A stretch of DNA of 64,000 nt, taken from positions 62,001 to 126,000 of the forward strand of contig CANLXH010000001.1 in NCBI GenBank assembly GCA_947495075.1, read 5' to 3'. Below are positions 34,288 to 45,037 of this stretch, one piece after another. A model generated the notes under the pieces. That model saw only the letters and a list, made by a program, of their open reading frames with translations, made no database searches and was not told the origin of the DNA. The stretch's first letter is position 1. Every line of letters begins with the position of its first letter. Source of the DNA: an uncultured Croceitalea sp. (GTDB lineage Bacteria > Bacteroidota > Bacteroidia > Flavobacteriales > Flavobacteriaceae). The position numbers and the translations under genes are program-made.

Positions 34288-36420
34288 ATGGCAAGAGATT
34301 TAAAATTCACAAGGAATATAGGTATAGCAGCGCATATAGATGCTGGAAAGACGACAACTACGGAACGTATATTGTTCTACACAGGGGTTAGTCATAAAAT
34401 AGGAGAGGTACACGATGGTGCGGCTACGATGGACTGGATGGAGCAAGAGCAAGAACGTGGTATTACTATCACATCGGCAGCTACAACTTGTACATGGAAC
34501 TTTCCAACTGAAAATGGTAAACCGACAGCAGATGCTAAAGGTTACCATTTCAATATTATTGATACTCCTGGGCACGTTGATTTTACTGTAGAGGTAAATC
34601 GTTCACTTCGTGTTTTAGATGGTTTAGTATTCTTATTCAGTGCAGTTGATGGTGTTGAGCCTCAATCTGAAACTAACTGGAGATTAGCTGATAACTATAA
34701 GGTACCTAGAATAGGTTTCGTTAACAAAATGGACCGTCAAGGATCTAACTTCTTGATGGTTTGTAAGCAAGTCAAAACAATGTTAGGCTCAAATGCAGTT
34801 CCTATTGTTTTGCCTATTGGTGAAGAAGCGGACTTTAAAGGAATCGTTGATTTAGCAAAGAACAGAGCTATTGTATGGCATGATGAAGGCTTTGGGTCTA
34901 CTTTCGATGTTATAGACATTCCTGAAGAAATGAAAGCTGAGGTTAAGGAATATAGAGCTGCCTTAATAGAAGCTGTTGCTGAATATGATGAAGAGTTGAT
35001 GGAGAAATTCTTCGAAGATGAAGATTCTATCACTGAAGAAGAAGTTCATGCAGCATTAAGAGCGGCGGTGATGGATAGAGCTATCATTCCTATGATATGT
35101 GGTTCATCATTTAAAAATAAAGGAGTTCAGTTTTTATTAGACGCGGTTTGTAGATATTTGCCTTCTCCTTTAGATAAGGATGATATTGTAGGTACAAATC
35201 CTGATAATGGAGAGGAAATAACAAGAAAACCAGATTCAAAAGAGCCGTTTGCGGCGCTTGCTTTTAAAATTGCGACAGATCCTTTTGTTGGTCGTTTGGC
35301 ATTCTTTAGAGCATATTCTGGTAGACTAGATGCAGGTTCTTACATCTTGAACAACCGTTCTGGAAAAAAAGAACGTATCTCACGTATCTATCAAATGCAT
35401 TCCAATAAACAAAATGCTATCGATTATATTGAAGCTGGTGATATTGGTGCTGCTGTAGGATTTAAGGATATCAAAACTGGAGACACGATGTCTTCTGAGA
35501 AACATCCTATCGTATTAGAGAGTATGGACTTTCCTGATCCGGTAATTGGTATTGCTGTTGAGCCAAAAACAAAAGCTGATGTTGAAAAACTAGGTATGGC
35601 TTTAGGTAAATTGGCCGAAGAAGATCCTACTTTTCAAGTTAAAACCGATGAAGCTTCTGGCCAGACAATTATTTCTGGTATGGGTGAGCTTCACTTGGAT
35701 ATTATCGTTGACCGTTTACGTCGCGAGTTTAAAGTAGAGGTTAACCAAGGTGAGCCACAAGTTGAATACAAAGAAGCGTTGACAAAAACTGCAGGACACA
35801 GAGAAACTTATAAGAAGCAATCTGGTGGTCGTGGTAAGTTTGGTGATATTGTATTTGAAATGGGTCCTGCAGATGAAGATTTTGAAGGAACTGGGCTTCA
35901 GTTTGTTGATGAGATTAAAGGTGGTCGTATTCCTAAGGAATTTATTCCTTCTGTTGAGAAAGGTTTTGCAGCTGCAATGAAAAATGGACCATTGGCAGGT
36001 TATGAAATGGATACCATGAAGGTTAGGTTAACAGATGGATCATTCCACCCAGTTGATTCTGATGCATTATCGTTTGAGTTGGCAGCTAAAATGGGTTACA
36101 AAGCTGCTGGTAAAGCTGCTGGTGCTGTAATTATGGAGCCTATCATGAAAATCGAAGTATTGACCCCTGAAGAAAATATGGGTGATATAGTTGGAGATTT
36201 GAATAGAAGAAGAGGGACAATCTCTGATATGAGTGATAGAGCTGGTTCTAAAGTTGTTAAAGGTGAAGTTCCACTTTCTCAAATGTTTGGATATGTAACT
36301 TCATTAAGGACTTTATCTTCTGGTAGAGCAACATCTACGATGGAATTTTCTCATTATGCAGAAACTCCATCTAATATTTCAGAAGAAGTTATAAAAGCAG
36401 CTAAAGGTGTAACCGCTTAA
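34288..36420 (+). CDS. fusA: Elongation factor G
   Basis: Translocation GTPase. G1 [12 protein letters not shown] (15-26), G2 RGITI, G3 [10 protein letters not shown]4 NKMDR, then domains II-V with the domain IV/V segments [11 protein letters not shown] and [16 protein letters not shown]. 710 residues is a full-length EF-G. Unlike the enteric str operon, no tuf gene follows; rpsJ starts 10 bases later, so fusA is joined directly to the S10 genes. Confidence 0.98.
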   Translation: MARDLKFTRNIGIAAHIDAGKTTTTERILFYTGVSHKIGEVHDGAATMDWMEQEQERGITITSAATTCTWNFPTENGKPTADAKGYHFNIIDTPGHVDFTVEVNRSLRVLDGLVFLFSAVDGVEPQSETNWRLADNYKVPRIGFVNKMDRQGSNFLMVCKQVKTMLGSNAVPIVLPIGEEADFKGIVDLAKNRAIVWHDEGFGSTFDVIDIPEEMKAEVKEYRAALIEAVAEYDEELMEKFFEDEDSITEEEVHAALRAAVMDRAIIPMICGSSFKNKGVQFLLDAVCRYLPSPLDKDDIVGTNPDNGEEITRKPDSKEPFAALAFKIATDPFVGRLAFFRAYSGRLDAGSYILNNRSGKKERISRIYQMHSNKQNAIDYIEAGDIGAAVGFKDIKTGDTMSSEKHPIVLESMDFPDPVIGIAVEPKTKADVEKLGMALGKLAEEDPTFQVKTDEASGQTIISGMGELHLDIIVDRLRREFKVEVNQGEPQVEYKEALTKTAGHRETYKKQSGGRGKFGDIVFEMGPADEDFEGTGLQFVDEIKGGRIPKEFIPSVEKGFAAAMKNGPLAGYEMDTMKVRLTDGSFHPVDSDALSFELAAKMGYKAAGKAAGAVIMEPIMKIEVLTPEENMGDIVGDLNRRRGTISDMSDRAGSKVVKGEVPLSQMFGYVTSLRTLSSGRATSTMEFSHYAETPSNISEEVIKAAKGVTA

Positions 36421-36430
36421 TTCGTAGAAA

Positions 36431-36736
36431 ATGAGTCAAAAAATTAGAATAAAATTAAAGTCTTACGATCACAATTTAGTGGATAAATCTGCTGAAAAAA
36501 TTGTAAAGACGGTAAAGACAACAGGAGCTGTAGTTACAGGACCAATTCCTTTGCCAACAAATAAAAAAATATTTACAGTTTTACGTTCTCCGCACGTCAA
36601 CAAGAAGTCTAGAGAACAATTCCAATTAAGTTCTTACAAGAGATTATTGGATATTTATAGCTCTTCTTCAAAAACTATTGATGCTTTAATGAAATTAGAG
36701 CTTCCTAGTGGTGTAGAAGTGGAAATAAAAGTGTAA
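36431..36736 (+). CDS. rpsJ: 30S ribosomal protein S10 (NusE)
   Basis: 101 residues of the 30S head protein that also serves as NusE in NusB-dependent antitermination. The conserved loop [14 protein letters not shown] and the start [16 protein letters not shown] are present. It is separated from rplC by 157 bases with an attenuator-like structure, the largest gap in the first half of the cluster. rpsJ thus behaves as the last gene of a str-type unit with fusA. Confidence 0.97.
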   Translation: MSQKIRIKLKSYDHNLVDKSAEKIVKTVKTTGAVVTGPIPLPTNKKIFTVLRSPHVNKKSREQFQLSSYKRLLDIYSSSSKTIDALMKLELPSGVEVEIKV

Positions 36737-36741
36737 GTTTG

Positions 36742-36841
36742 CACGCCCTTAGAAAAAAGGGTGACATGTCCTAAGCTGCGAGCGAAGGAAAAACGGTGAA
36801 AGAAAAGAATCTGGGTCAGATGTTTTTCTTGACCCTTTTTT
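36742..36841 (+). promoter_or_regulatory. Attenuator-like RNA between rpsJ and rplC with terminator and anti-terminator forms
   Basis: Four stems can be drawn. (1) 36744-36750 with 36757-36763 (CGCCCTT/AAGGGTG, seven pairs including one G-U). (2) TCCT-AA-GCT (36769-36777) with AGC-GA-AGGA (36781-36789), a hairpin with an AA/GA internal loop. (3) A terminator: GGGTCAG (36813-36819) with TTGACCC (36829-36835), followed by T6 (36836-36841). (4) A longer alternative hairpin: 36800-36813 with 36817-36830, 13 pairs with one mismatch and a 3-base loop. Stems 3 and 4 use the same bases and exclude each other, the hallmark of an attenuator. The likely role is to set readthrough into rplC and the genes below it; the ligand (a ribosomal protein such as L3 or L4?) is inference. 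Confidence 0.6.
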
Positions 36842-36893
36842 AATACCATTGAGTTGGTAAATTGAAAAAAAGTAAATAATTAATTAGTAATAT

Positions 36894-37511
36894 ATGTCTG
36901 GGTTAATAGGAAAGAAAATCGGCATGACTAGCATCTTTGATGAGAATGGAAAAAATGTTCCGTGTACCGTCATTCAGGCTGGACCATGTGTGGTTACCCA
37001 AGTCAGAACCGAAGAGGTAGACGGGTACAGTGCCCTTCAACTTGGTTTCGATGACAAGGCAGAAAAGCGTGCAAACAAGGCTGAGTTAGGTCATGTTAAA
37101 AAGGCAGGTGCTTCTCCAAAGAAAAAAGTCGTTGAGTTCCGTGATTTTGAAGGTGAGTTTAAATTGGGTGACACTATAAGTGCAGACCTTTTTCAAGAAG
37201 GAGAGTTTGTTGATGTAGTTGGTACATCAAAAGGTAAAGGCTTTCAAGGTGTGGTTAAAAGACACGGTTTTGCTGGTGTCGGTCAGGCTACTCATGGTCA
37301 GCATAACAGACTAAGGGCTCCTGGTTCTATTGGTGCTGCTTCTTATCCTGCAAGAGTTTTTAAGGGAATGAAAATGGCTGGTAGAATGGGTGGAGAACGC
37401 GTTACTATTCAAAACTTAAGAGTTTTAAAGGTTGTTCCAGAGAAAAACATCATTGTTGTTAAAGGAGCGGTACCTGGTCATAAAAATGCTTACGTAACCG
37501 TAGAAAAGTAA
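36894..37511 (+). CDS. rplC: 50S ribosomal protein L3
   Basis: Early-assembly protein near the peptidyl-transferase centre and the sarcin-ricin region. The start [19 protein letters not shown] is typical, and the extended loop [34 protein letters not shown] is conserved; its Gln in HGQHN is the PrmB methylation site in E. coli. 205 residues. It is the first gene after the attenuator-like element. Confidence 0.98.
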   Translation: MSGLIGKKIGMTSIFDENGKNVPCTVIQAGPCVVTQVRTEEVDGYSALQLGFDDKAEKRANKAELGHVKKAGASPKKKVVEFRDFEGEFKLGDTISADLFQEGEFVDVVGTSKGKGFQGVVKRHGFAGVGQATHGQHNRLRAPGSIGAASYPARVFKGMKMAGRMGGERVTIQNLRVLKVVPEKNIIVVKGAVPGHKNAYVTVEK

Positions 37512-37515
37512 GGTA

Positions 37516-38145
37516 ATGAAAGTAGCAGTTTTAGATATTAAAGGAAAAGATACAGGTAGAAAGGTTGAGCTTTCTAAAGATGTATTCGGTATAGAGCCTA
37601 ATGAGCATGCCATTTATTTAGATGTTAAACAATATTTAGCACACCAAAGGCAAGGTACTCACAAAGCTAAAGAAAGAGCTGAAATCGCTGGTAGTACCAG
37701 AAAGATTAAAAAACAAAAAGGTACTGGTACAGCTAGAGCTGGTAGTATTAAATCTCCTGTATTTAGAGGTGGTGGTAGAATTTTTGGTCCTAGACCAAAA
37801 GATTATAGCCAAAAATTGAACAAAAATGTTAAGCGTTTGGCACGTAAATCAGCCTTAAGCTTAAAATCAAAAGATAAAGCATTATTGGTTGTAGAAGACT
37901 TCAGTTTTGAATCACCAAAGACCAAAGATTTTATGAATGTTTTAAAGTCTTTAGGGATTGAAAGCAAAAAGTCTCTAATCGTCTTGGGTGACTCAAATAA
38001 TAATGTATATTTGTCGTCGCGAAATTTAAAAGGTTCGGAGGTTGTAAAAAACTCAGAATTAAGCACTTATAAGATTTTAAATGCAAAAAGTGTTGTGCTT
38101 TTAGAAAGCTCGATAGAAGGAATTGAATCTAACCTAAGTAAATAA
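37516..38145 (+). CDS. rplD: 50S ribosomal protein L4
   Basis: Lines the exit tunnel with an extended arm ([20 protein letters not shown] region, then [16 protein letters not shown]). 209 residues. In E. coli L4 represses the S10 operon through the mRNA leader upstream of rpsJ and by attenuation. Here the only comparable structure lies between rpsJ and rplC, so L4 is one candidate ligand for it. The start codon is four bases after rplC. Confidence 0.98.
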   Translation: MKVAVLDIKGKDTGRKVELSKDVFGIEPNEHAIYLDVKQYLAHQRQGTHKAKERAEIAGSTRKIKKQKGTGTARAGSIKSPVFRGGGRIFGPRPKDYSQKLNKNVKRLARKSALSLKSKDKALLVVEDFSFESPKTKDFMNVLKSLGIESKKSLIVLGDSNNNVYLSSRNLKGSEVVKNSELSTYKILNAKSVVLLESSIEGIESNLSK

Positions 38146-38151
38146 GTAAAC

Positions 38152-38442
38152 ATGAGTGTGTTGATAAAGCCAATCATTACGGAAAAGATGACCGCGGACA
38201 GCGAGCTTTTCAATCGTTATGGTTTCTATGTTGACCCTAAGGCCAACAAGTTGCAGATTAAGGAAGCTGTTGAAACTGCTTATGGAGTTACAGTTGAAAA
38301 AGTTAGAACTATGAATTACGGTCCTGAACGTCGTACACGTTATACTAAGACCGGAATTCAACACGGTAAAACTAATTCTCGTAAAAAAGCAATAGTTGAC
38401 GTGGCAGAAGGAGATATCATTGATTTTTACAGTAATCTATAA
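38152..38442 (+). CDS. rplW: 50S ribosomal protein L23
   Basis: Sits at the tunnel exit and docks SRP and trigger factor. The start VLIKPIITEKMT and the NYGPERRTRYTKTGIQHGKTNSRKKAIV segment are typical. 96 residues. It lies six bases after rplD. Confidence 0.98.
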   Translation: MSVLIKPIITEKMTADSELFNRYGFYVDPKANKLQIKEAVETAYGVTVEKVRTMNYGPERRTRYTKTGIQHGKTNSRKKAIVDVAEGDIIDFYSNL

Positions 38443-38451
38443 AGACAAGTA

Positions 38452-39276
38452 ATGTCAGTTAGAAAATTAAAACCAATCACTCCCGGACAGCGTTTTAGAG
38501 TAGTAAACGGATTTGACGCGATTACTACTGATAAGCCGGAGAAAAGCTTGCTTGCTCCGTTAAAAAAGTCTGGAGGTAGAAACAGTCAAGGAAAAATGAC
38601 CATGAGCCATAGAGGTGGTGGTCATAAAAGAAGGTATCGCGTAATTGACTTTAAAAGAGATAAGCAAGGTGTTGCAGCAGAAGTAAAGTCAATTCAGTAC
38701 GATCCTAATAGAACAGCATTTATTGCTCTTTTAGAGTATAAAGATGGTGAGAAAAGTTATGTTGTTGCTCAAAATGGACTTCAAGTAGGTCAAAAAGTAA
38801 CTTCTGGAACTAAAGCTACTCCTGAGATTGGAAATGCTTTGTTTTTGAGTGATATTCCTTTGGGTACAATCATATCTTGCATAGAATTGCGACCTGGACA
38901 AGGGGCTGTAATGGCAAGGAGTGCAGGTACTTTTGCACAATTAATGGCAAAAGATGGAAAGTTTGTTACTATTAAATTACCATCTGGTGAGACAAGGTTG
39001 ATTTTATCAAATTGTTTAGCTACTATAGGTGCGGTTTCAAATTCTGACCATCAATTATTGGTGTCTGGTAAAGCAGGTAGAAGTAGATGGTTGGGTAGAA
39101 GACCTAGAACAAGACCGGTAGTGATGAATCCTGTAGATCATCCAATGGGTGGTGGTGAAGGTAAATCTTCTGGAGGACATCCAAGATCTAAAAACGGTAT
39201 TCCTGCGAAAGGATTTAGAACACGTTCTAAGACTAAAGATAGTAATAGATACATCATCGAACGTAGAAAGAAATAA
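38452..39276 (+). CDS. rplB: 50S ribosomal protein L2
   Basis: Near the peptidyl-transferase centre. Conserved [21 protein letters not shown] and the C-terminal [13 protein letters not shown] (with the key His) are present. 274 residues, full length. It lies nine bases after rplW. Confidence 0.98.
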   Translation: MSVRKLKPITPGQRFRVVNGFDAITTDKPEKSLLAPLKKSGGRNSQGKMTMSHRGGGHKRRYRVIDFKRDKQGVAAEVKSIQYDPNRTAFIALLEYKDGEKSYVVAQNGLQVGQKVTSGTKATPEIGNALFLSDIPLGTIISCIELRPGQGAVMARSAGTFAQLMAKDGKFVTIKLPSGETRLILSNCLATIGAVSNSDHQLLVSGKAGRSRWLGRRPRTRPVVMNPVDHPMGGGEGKSSGGHPRSKNGIPAKGFRTRSKTKDSNRYIIERRKK

Positions 39277-39288
39277 AAGAAAAGCAAA

Positions 39289-39567
39289 ATGGCACGTTCA
39301 TTAAAAAAAGGACCATACATCCATCATAGTTTAGAAAAAAAAGTCCAAGCTAACATTGAATCAGGAAAGAAAACTGTTATCAAAACTTGGTCAAGGGCAT
39401 CTATGATTTCGCCTGATTTCGTAGGTCAGACTATAGCTGTTCATAACGGGAGGCAATTTGTTCCAGTCTATGTAACTGAAAATATGGTTGGTCATAAATT
39501 AGGAGAATTTTCACCAACACGTTCTTTTAGAGGACACGCTGGTGCTAAAAATAAAGGTAAAAAGTAA
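39289..39567 (+). CDS. rpsS: 30S ribosomal protein S19
   Basis: 30S head protein that pairs with S13. Start [18 protein letters not shown], then [24 protein letters not shown] and [14 protein letters not shown] are all conserved. 92 residues, 12 bases after rplB. Confidence 0.98.
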   Translation: MARSLKKGPYIHHSLEKKVQANIESGKKTVIKTWSRASMISPDFVGQTIAVHNGRQFVPVYVTENMVGHKLGEFSPTRSFRGHAGAKNKGKK

Positions 39568-39570
39568 GCT

Positions 39571-39984
39571 ATGGGAGTTCGAAAAAGACAGATGGCTGAA
39601 AGAATAAAGGCAGAAAAAAAAGAGATGGCTTTTGCTAAGCTTAATGACTGCCCTACTTCGCCTCGTAAAATGCGTTTAGTGGCAGATTTAGTAAGAGGAA
39701 AGAATATTGAAATGGCTTTAGCTATTTTAAGATTTAACTCTAAAGAAGCTTCAAAAAAATTAGAGAAGCTTTTACTTTCTGCAATTGCTAATTGGGAAGC
39801 TAAAAATGAAGATGGTAGTATTGAAGATGCTAACTTATTCATTAAAGAAATCCGCGTGGATAGTGGAACAATGCTGAAACGCCTTAGGCCGGCGCCTCAA
39901 GGTCGTGCACACAGAATTAGAAAACGTTCAAATCATGTTACAATGATTTTGGGTTCAAATATTAACACAGAAGCTAAAGCATAA
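39571..39984 (+). CDS. rplV: 50S ribosomal protein L22
   Basis: Its beta-hairpin reaches into the exit tunnel. [22 protein letters not shown] near the start and [22 protein letters not shown] near the end are conserved; the latter is the macrolide-relevant hairpin. The 137-residue form begins [18 protein letters not shown], an N-terminal extension longer than in E. coli and usual for this phylum. It lies three bases after rpsS. Confidence 0.97.
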   Translation: MGVRKRQMAERIKAEKKEMAFAKLNDCPTSPRKMRLVADLVRGKNIEMALAILRFNSKEASKKLEKLLLSAIANWEAKNEDGSIEDANLFIKEIRVDSGTMLKRLRPAPQGRAHRIRKRSNHVTMILGSNINTEAKA

Positions 39985-39985
39985 T

Positions 39986-40702
39986 ATGGGACAGAAAACC
40001 AATCCGATAGGGAATCGCTTAGGAATCATCAGAGGATGGGAGTCTAACTGGTACGGTGGAAATGATTACGGAGATAAGCTGGCAGAAGACGACAAAATTA
40101 GAAAGTATGTTCATGCTCGTTTAGCGAAAGCAAGTGTGTCTAGAGTTATTATTGAAAGAACTCTAAAATTAATAACTATTACAATTACTACAGCTAGACC
40201 TGGTATTATCATAGGTAAAGGTGGTCAAGAAGTTGATAAGTTAAAAGAGGAGTTGAAGAAAATCACAGGTAAAGAGGTTCAAATCAACATCCATGAAATA
40301 AAAAGACCAGAAGTTGACGCCCAGTTGGTTGCTGCAAGTGTCGCTAGACAAATTGAGAGTAGAATATCATATCGTAGAGCTATTAAAATGGCAATTGCTG
40401 CGGCAATGCGTATGAATTCTGAAGGGATTAAAATTCAAATTTCAGGTCGTTTGAACGGAGCAGAGATGGCACGTTCAGAATCATATAAAGATGGTAGAAT
40501 ACCATTGTCTACTTTTAGAGCAGATATTGACTATGCATTAGTTGAAGCACATACTACTTATGGAAGATTAGGTATTAAAGTATGGATTATGAAAGGTGAG
40601 GTTTATGGTAAGCGTGAGTTGTCTCCATTAGTAGGTTTATCTACTGGTAATAAAGGAGGTAAGAATGATGGTGGTAAGAGACAACAACGTCGAAGAAAAT
40701 AA
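39986..40702 (+). CDS. rpsC: 30S ribosomal protein S3
   Basis: mRNA-entry protein with a KH domain ([15 protein letters not shown] near 71-86) and the C-terminal S3 domain ([17 protein letters not shown] start of the tail). The tail ends in a basic GKRQQRRRK run. 238 residues. The start codon comes one base after the rplV stop. Confidence 0.98.
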   Translation: MGQKTNPIGNRLGIIRGWESNWYGGNDYGDKLAEDDKIRKYVHARLAKASVSRVIIERTLKLITITITTARPGIIIGKGGQEVDKLKEELKKITGKEVQINIHEIKRPEVDAQLVAASVARQIESRISYRRAIKMAIAAAMRMNSEGIKIQISGRLNGAEMARSESYKDGRIPLSTFRADIDYALVEAHTTYGRLGIKVWIMKGEVYGKRELSPLVGLSTGNKGGKNDGGKRQQRRRK

Positions 40703-40723
40703 TTAAGGTAAAGAAAAGGTAAG

Positions 40724-41146
40724 ATGTTACAGCCGAAAAGAACAAAATTTCGTAAAGCCCAGAAGGGGCGTATGAAAGGACTTTCACAGCGTGGTCACCA
40801 ACTTTCTAATGGAATGTTCGGTATCAAGTCTATGGATTCTCACTTCATTACTTCCCGTCAGATAGAAGCTGCTCGTATTGCTGCAACTAGATATATGAAG
40901 AGGCAAGGACAGTTGTGGATAAAGATTTTTCCAGACAAGCCCATCACAAAGAAACCTTTAGAGGTTCGTATGGGTAAAGGTAAAGGTGCTCCTGAATATT
41001 GGGTAGCTGTGGTAAAACCTGGTAGAATCATGTTCGAAATAGCTGGTGTACCATATGATGTGGCTAAGGAAGCTTTGCGACTAGCAGCTCAGAAACTACC
41101 AGTTAAAACAAAATTTATAGTTGCTAGAGACTACGATGCAGCTTAA
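40724..41146 (+). CDS. rplP: 50S ribosomal protein L16
   Basis: Contacts A-site tRNA near the 5S rRNA. Start [19 protein letters not shown] and the [17 protein letters not shown] segment are characteristic. 140 residues, 21 bases after rpsC. Arg in MGKGKGAPE region is the hydroxylation/modification neighbourhood known from other bacteria. Confidence 0.98.
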   Translation: MLQPKRTKFRKAQKGRMKGLSQRGHQLSNGMFGIKSMDSHFITSRQIEAARIAATRYMKRQGQLWIKIFPDKPITKKPLEVRMGKGKGAPEYWVAVVKPGRIMFEIAGVPYDVAKEALRLAAQKLPVKTKFIVARDYDAA

Positions 41147-41161
41147 AAAAACTGATAAGAG

Positions 41162-41353
41162 ATGAAACAAGCAGAGATAAAAGAACTATCGGTTGAGGAG
41201 CTTCAGCAAAAACTTGCTGAGACTAGGAAAGAATATTCAGATTTAAAAGTGGCACATTCAGTTACTCCGCTTGAGAATCCTATGCAGATGAGAAAGACCA
41301 GAAGAACGGTGGCGAGATTGGCGACAGAGTTAACTAAAAGGGAATTACAATAA
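41162..41353 (+). CDS. rpmC: 50S ribosomal protein L29
   Basis: A 63-residue helical protein at the tunnel exit beside L23. It has the start [18 protein letters not shown] and the [15 protein letters not shown] helix. The standard S10-operon place between L16 and S17. Confidence 0.97.
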   Translation: MKQAEIKELSVEELQQKLAETRKEYSDLKVAHSVTPLENPMQMRKTRRTVARLATELTKRELQ

Positions 41354-41366
41354 CGGGTTCGGCCTT

Positions 41367-41630
41367 ATGGAAGAAACAACAAGAAATTTAAGAAAAGAAA
41401 GGATTGGCGTAGTAACCAGTAACAAAATGGAGAAATCTATAGTTGTAGCTGAGGTAAAACGTGTAAAACATCCAATGTACGGTAAATTCGTTTTAAAAAC
41501 CAAAAAGTATGTGGCTCATGATGAAAAGAATGACTGCAACGAAGGTGATACCGTAAAAATTATGGAAACCCGACCATTGAGTAAGACTAAATGTTGGAGA
41601 TTGGTTGAAATCCTTGAAAGAGCTAAATAA
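41367..41630 (+). CDS. rpsQ: 30S ribosomal protein S17
   Basis: OB-fold protein that binds the 5' domain of 16S r[29 protein letters not shown] and [16 protein letters not shown] are conserved. 87 residues. Two bases separate it from rplN. Confidence 0.97.
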   Translation: MEETTRNLRKERIGVVTSNKMEKSIVVAEVKRVKHPMYGKFVLKTKKYVAHDEKNDCNEGDTVKIMETRPLSKTKCWRLVEILERAK

Positions 41631-41632
41631 TT

Positions 41633-42001
41633 ATGTTACAGCAAGAATCTAGATTAAAAGTTGCGGATAATACAGGTGCTAAGGAAGTACTTACCATTCG
41701 TGTGCTCGGAGGAACAAAAAGAAGATATGCTTCAGTTGGTGATAAAATTGTAGTTACTGTTAAAGAAGCTACGCCAAATGGCGCCATAAAGAAAGGTTCT
41801 GTTTCTACTGCGGTAGTAGTTAGAACCAAAAAGGAAGTTAGAAGACCAGATGGTTCTTATATCCGTTTTGATGACAATGCTTGTGTATTGTTGAATCCAA
41901 CTGGTGAAATGAGAGGTACTCGAGTTTTCGGTCCTGTTGCAAGAGAATTGCGTGACAAACAGTTTATGAAAATAGTTTCACTTGCCCCTGAGGTATTGTA
42001 A
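41633..42001 (+). CDS. rplN: 50S ribosomal protein L14
   Basis: Interface protein that binds the 30S and the silencing factor RsfS. Start [19 protein letters not shown] and [18 protein letters not shown] are conserved. 122 residues, the universal length. Confidence 0.98.
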   Translation: MLQQESRLKVADNTGAKEVLTIRVLGGTKRRYASVGDKIVVTVKEATPNGAIKKGSVSTAVVVRTKKEVRRPDGSYIRFDDNACVLLNPTGEMRGTRVFGPVARELRDKQFMKIVSLAPEVL

Positions 42002-42012
42002 TTGAACGAGAG

Positions 42013-42324
42013 ATGACAAAGTTGAAAATTAAAACAGGAGATACAGTTATAATTACTACTGGAGACCATAAAGGTACAGAAGGTAAGGTAATGCGTGTTG
42101 ATGCTGAAAAAAATAAAGCTATTGTTGAGGGTGCTAACATGGTTTCTAAACACGAGAAACCAAGTGCTAAGAACCCTCAAGGTGGTATTGTGAAAAAAGA
42201 GGCTTCCATACATATTTCTAACCTTTCTTTAGTAGATGCCAAGGGTGACGCTACAAGAGTAGGGTATGAGGTAAGAGATGGAAAGAAAGTAAGAGTTTCT
42301 AAAAAATCCGGTGAAATAATCTAG
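42013..42324 (+). CDS. rplX: 50S ribosomal protein L24
   Basis: Assembly-initiator protein with a KOW motif ([20 protein letters not shown] near 7-26) and the [19 protein letters not shown] loop. 103 residues. It lies 11 bases after rplN and two before rplE. Confidence 0.97.
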   Translation: MTKLKIKTGDTVIITTGDHKGTEGKVMRVDAEKNKAIVEGANMVSKHEKPSAKNPQGGIVKKEASIHISNLSLVDAKGDATRVGYEVRDGKKVRVSKKSGEII

Positions 42325-42326
42325 TT

Positions 42327-42878
42327 ATGAGTTACATTCCAAGATTAAAGCAAGAATATAAAGAACGCGTAGTAAAAGCGCTTTCTAATGAATTTGGTTA
42401 CAAAAATGTAATGCAGGTTCCAAAATTGCAGAAAATTGTAGTTAGCCGTGGAGTTGGTGCAGCTGTTGCTGATAAGAAACTAATTGACCATGCTGTTGAT
42501 GAGTTGACTATGATAACTGGACAAAAAGCGGTTGCAACAATGTCTAAGAAAGATGTTGCCGCTTTCAAACTTCGTAAGGGGATGCCAATAGGAGCAAAAG
42601 TTACCTTACGAGGCGAACGTATGTATGAATTTTTAGATCGTCTTATTACTGCTGCTTTACCTAGGGTAAGAGATTTCCAAGGTGTTCGCGCAACAGGTTT
42701 TGATGGTAGAGGAAATTATAGCCTTGGAGTTACCGAGCAAATTATTTTTCCAGAAATCAACATCGATAAGATTAATAGAATTAACGGTATGGATATCACT
42801 TTTGTGACTTCTGCTGAAACAGATAAAGAAGCAAAATCACTGTTAACCGAATTGGGAATTCCCTTTAAAAAGAACTAG
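42327..42878 (+). CDS. rplE: 50S ribosomal protein L5
   Basis: 5S rRNA-binding protein of the central protuberance. [17 protein letters not shown] start, [22 protein letters not shown] and [18 protein letters not shown] are conserved. 183 residues. One base separates it from rpsN. Confidence 0.98.
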   Translation: MSYIPRLKQEYKERVVKALSNEFGYKNVMQVPKLQKIVVSRGVGAAVADKKLIDHAVDELTMITGQKAVATMSKKDVAAFKLRKGMPIGAKVTLRGERMYEFLDRLITAALPRVRDFQGVRATGFDGRGNYSLGVTEQIIFPEINIDKINRINGMDITFVTSAETDKEAKSLLTELGIPFKKN

Positions 42879-42879
42879 T

Positions 42880-43149
42880 ATGGCTAAGGAATCAATGAAA
42901 GCCCGAGAACGTAAAAGGGCAAAAACGGTAGCTAAATATGCTGAAAAAAGAAAGGCTCTAAAAGAGGCTGGAGATTATGAGGCTTTGCAGAAGTTACCAA
43001 AGAACGCTTCTCCTGTGCGAATGCGTAACCGTTGTAAATTAACAGGTAGACCAAGAGGTTACATGAGAACCTTTGGTATATCAAGAGTTACATTTAGAGA
43101 AATGGCCAACCAAGGATTAATCCCTGGGGTTAAAAAGGCAAGTTGGTAA
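42880..43149 (+). CDS. rpsN: 30S ribosomal protein S14 (zinc-independent type)
   Basis: 89 residues of the long, cysteine-poor S14 form; only one Cys ([14 protein letters not shown]), so the four-Cys zinc site of short S14 is absent. The C-terminal [11 protein letters not shown] is typical. It sits in the 30S head. It lies between rplE and rpsH as in other spc operons. Confidence 0.97.
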   Translation: MAKESMKARERKRAKTVAKYAEKRKALKEAGDYEALQKLPKNASPVRMRNRCKLTGRPRGYMRTFGISRVTFREMANQGLIPGVKKASW

Positions 43150-43171
43150 ATAGAATTAAAGAGTAGTAGAA

Positions 43172-43570
43172 ATGCTTACAGATCCAATATCAGATTATTT
43201 AACAAGAATTCGTAACGCTAGCAGAGCTGGTCATAGAGTCGTAGATATTCCCGCATCTAACTTAAAAAGAGAGATGACAAAAATATTGTTCGACCAAGGA
43301 TACATTCTTAGCTACAAGTTCGAAGATGACACAGTTCAAGGTAACATTAAAATAGCTTTGAAATACGACAAGTTTACTAAGGCTCCAGTAATAAAGAAGT
43401 TACAACGAGTAAGTAAACCAGGTCTTAGAAAGTACTCTGGTTCTGAAGATTTGCCAAGGGTATTAAATGGCTTAGGAGTTGCTATTGTTTCCACTTCACA
43501 TGGAGTAATGACGAGCAAGCAGGCTAAACAAGAAAATGTTGGTGGCGAAGTATTGTGCTACGTATATTAA
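43172..43570 (+). CDS. rpsH: 30S ribosomal protein S8
   Basis: Binds the central domain of 16S rRNA; in E. coli it represses the spc operon by binding mRNA at the rplE start. TDPISDYLTRIRNASRAGH and ISTSHGVMTSKQA..VGGEVLCYVY are conserved. 132 residues. No S8-like mRNA structure was noticed here. Confidence 0.98.
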   Translation: MLTDPISDYLTRIRNASRAGHRVVDIPASNLKREMTKILFDQGYILSYKFEDDTVQGNIKIALKYDKFTKAPVIKKLQRVSKPGLRKYSGSEDLPRVLNGLGVAIVSTSHGVMTSKQAKQENVGGEVLCYVY

Positions 43571-43591
43571 TAAGAGAAAAGTTTTAGAGAA

Positions 43592-44134
43592 ATGTCTAGA
43601 ATAGGTAATAATCCAGTTTCGATTCCTGAAGGAGTAACAGTTGAACTTAAAGACAACGAGATTACTGTAAAAGGAAAGCTTGGCGAATTAGTCCAAGATT
43701 TTTCAGGGGTAGAAGTAGCAATGGAAGATGGAAGTTTAATGGTGAAAAGACCATCTGACTCTAAAGAGCATAAAGCAAAACATGGTTTATACAGATCACT
43801 GTTTTTAAATATGGTTGAAGGAGTGTCTAAAGGATGGACTAAAGAGCTAGAGCTTGTAGGTGTAGGTTATAGAGCTAGCAACCAAGGTCAAAAATTGGAT
43901 TTAGCCTTAGGGTTTTCTCATAATATTGTCTTGGAGATTGCTCCAGAAGTAAAAATTGAGACTATTTCTGAAAAAGGTAAAAATCCAATCGTGAAGTTAA
44001 CTTCACATGACAAACAGTTGGTAGGTCAAGTGGCTGCCAAAATTAGAGCATTCCGCAAACCAGAGCCTTACAAAGGAAAAGGTATCAGATTTGTTGGAGA
44101 ACAAATTAGAAGAAAAGCAGGTAAATCAGCTTAA
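43592..44134 (+). CDS. rplF: 50S ribosomal protein L6
   Basis: Stalk-base protein near the factor-binding site. Two copies of the L6 fold; start SRIGNNPVSIPEGV and the C-terminal RKPEPYKGKGIRFVGEQI are typical. 180 residues, 21 bases after rpsH. Confidence 0.98.
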   Translation: MSRIGNNPVSIPEGVTVELKDNEITVKGKLGELVQDFSGVEVAMEDGSLMVKRPSDSKEHKAKHGLYRSLFLNMVEGVSKGWTKELELVGVGYRASNQGQKLDLALGFSHNIVLEIAPEVKIETISEKGKNPIVKLTSHDKQLVGQVAAKIRAFRKPEPYKGKGIRFVGEQIRRKAGKSA

Positions 44135-44146
44135 TTATAGAGAATT

Positions 44147-44500
44147 ATGGGATTGTCCAACACTGAAAGAAAATTACGAATCAGAAGAAGAATCAGAAAG
44201 ATTTCTTCTGGTACAGAAGCTAGACCTCGTTTGTCTGTCTTTCGTAGTAATAAGGAAATTTATGCTCAATTGATAGATGACGTTAACGGAAAAACTTTAG
44301 CATCATCATCATCTAGAGATAAAGGAATTGATGCTAAGGGAACAAAAACCGAAGTTGCTAATGCTGTAGGTAAAGCAATTGCGGAGAAGGCAAAAAAAGC
44401 AGGGATTGAAACTGTTGCTTTTGATAGGGGAGGTAACTTGTATCATGGAAGAGTAAAATCATTGGCTGATGGAGCCAGAGAAGCAGGACTTAAATTCTAA
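44147..44500 (+). CDS. rplR: 50S ribosomal protein L18
   Basis: Binds 5S rRNA with L5. Basic N-terminus followed by [19 protein letters not shown] and [24 protein letters not shown]. 117 residues, 12 bases after rplF. Confidence 0.98.
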   Translation: MGLSNTERKLRIRRRIRKISSGTEARPRLSVFRSNKEIYAQLIDDVNGKTLASSSSRDKGIDAKGTKTEVANAVGKAIAEKAKKAGIETVAFDRGGNLYHGRVKSLADGAREAGLKF

Positions 44501-44506
44501 ATCAAT

Positions 44507-45031
44507 ATGTACCAGAAATACAAAAATGTAGAAATCGTTAAGCCAGGTGGTTTAGATTTAAAAGACCGTCTTGTAGGCGTACAAAGAGTAACTAAAGTAA
44601 CTAAAGGTGGTAGAGCATTTGGATTCTCTGCAATCGTAGTTGTTGGAGATGAAAATGGTGTGGTTGGTCATGGTTTAGGAAAGTCTAAAGATGTTGCTAC
44701 TGCAATAGCTAAAGCTATCGAAGATGCAAAAAAGAATTTAGTTAGAATACCTTTAAATAAAGCTACATTACCTCATGAACAAAAAGGTAAGTTTGGTGGT
44801 GCAAGAGTTTTCATTAAGCCTGCATCTCAGGGTACTGGAGTAATTGCTGGTGGTGCTGTTCGTGCAGTATTAGAAGCGGTTGGAGTACATGATGTACTAT
44901 CAAAATCTCAGGGCTCTTCAAATCCGCATAATGTTGTAAAAGCAACTTTTGATGCTTTATTACAATTAAGAGATGCTGGAACTGTTGCAAAACAAAGAGG
45001 TGTTAGTTTAGAAAAGGTATTTAAAGGATAG
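44507..45031 (+). CDS. rpsE: 30S ribosomal protein S5
   Basis: Helicase-region and fidelity protein. [47 protein letters not shown] and [18 protein letters not shown] are conserved. The start ([18 protein letters not shown]) includes a short extension. 174 residues. Six bases separate it from rpmD. Confidence 0.98.
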   Translation: MYQKYKNVEIVKPGGLDLKDRLVGVQRVTKVTKGGRAFGFSAIVVVGDENGVVGHGLGKSKDVATAIAKAIEDAKKNLVRIPLNKATLPHEQKGKFGGARVFIKPASQGTGVIAGGAVRAVLEAVGVHDVLSKSQGSSNPHNVVKATFDALLQLRDAGTVAKQRGVSLEKVFKG

Positions 45032-45037
45032 TAAACG

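Noticed and set aside
36420-36431. Missing tuf gene after fusA as a deletion
   Set aside because: tuf is often encoded elsewhere in this phylum, so its absence here is ordinary.
36655-36849. Minus-strand frame over the rpsJ-rplC gap
   Set aside because: It overlaps rpsJ and the structured leader; the leader's stems and terminator account for the sequence better.
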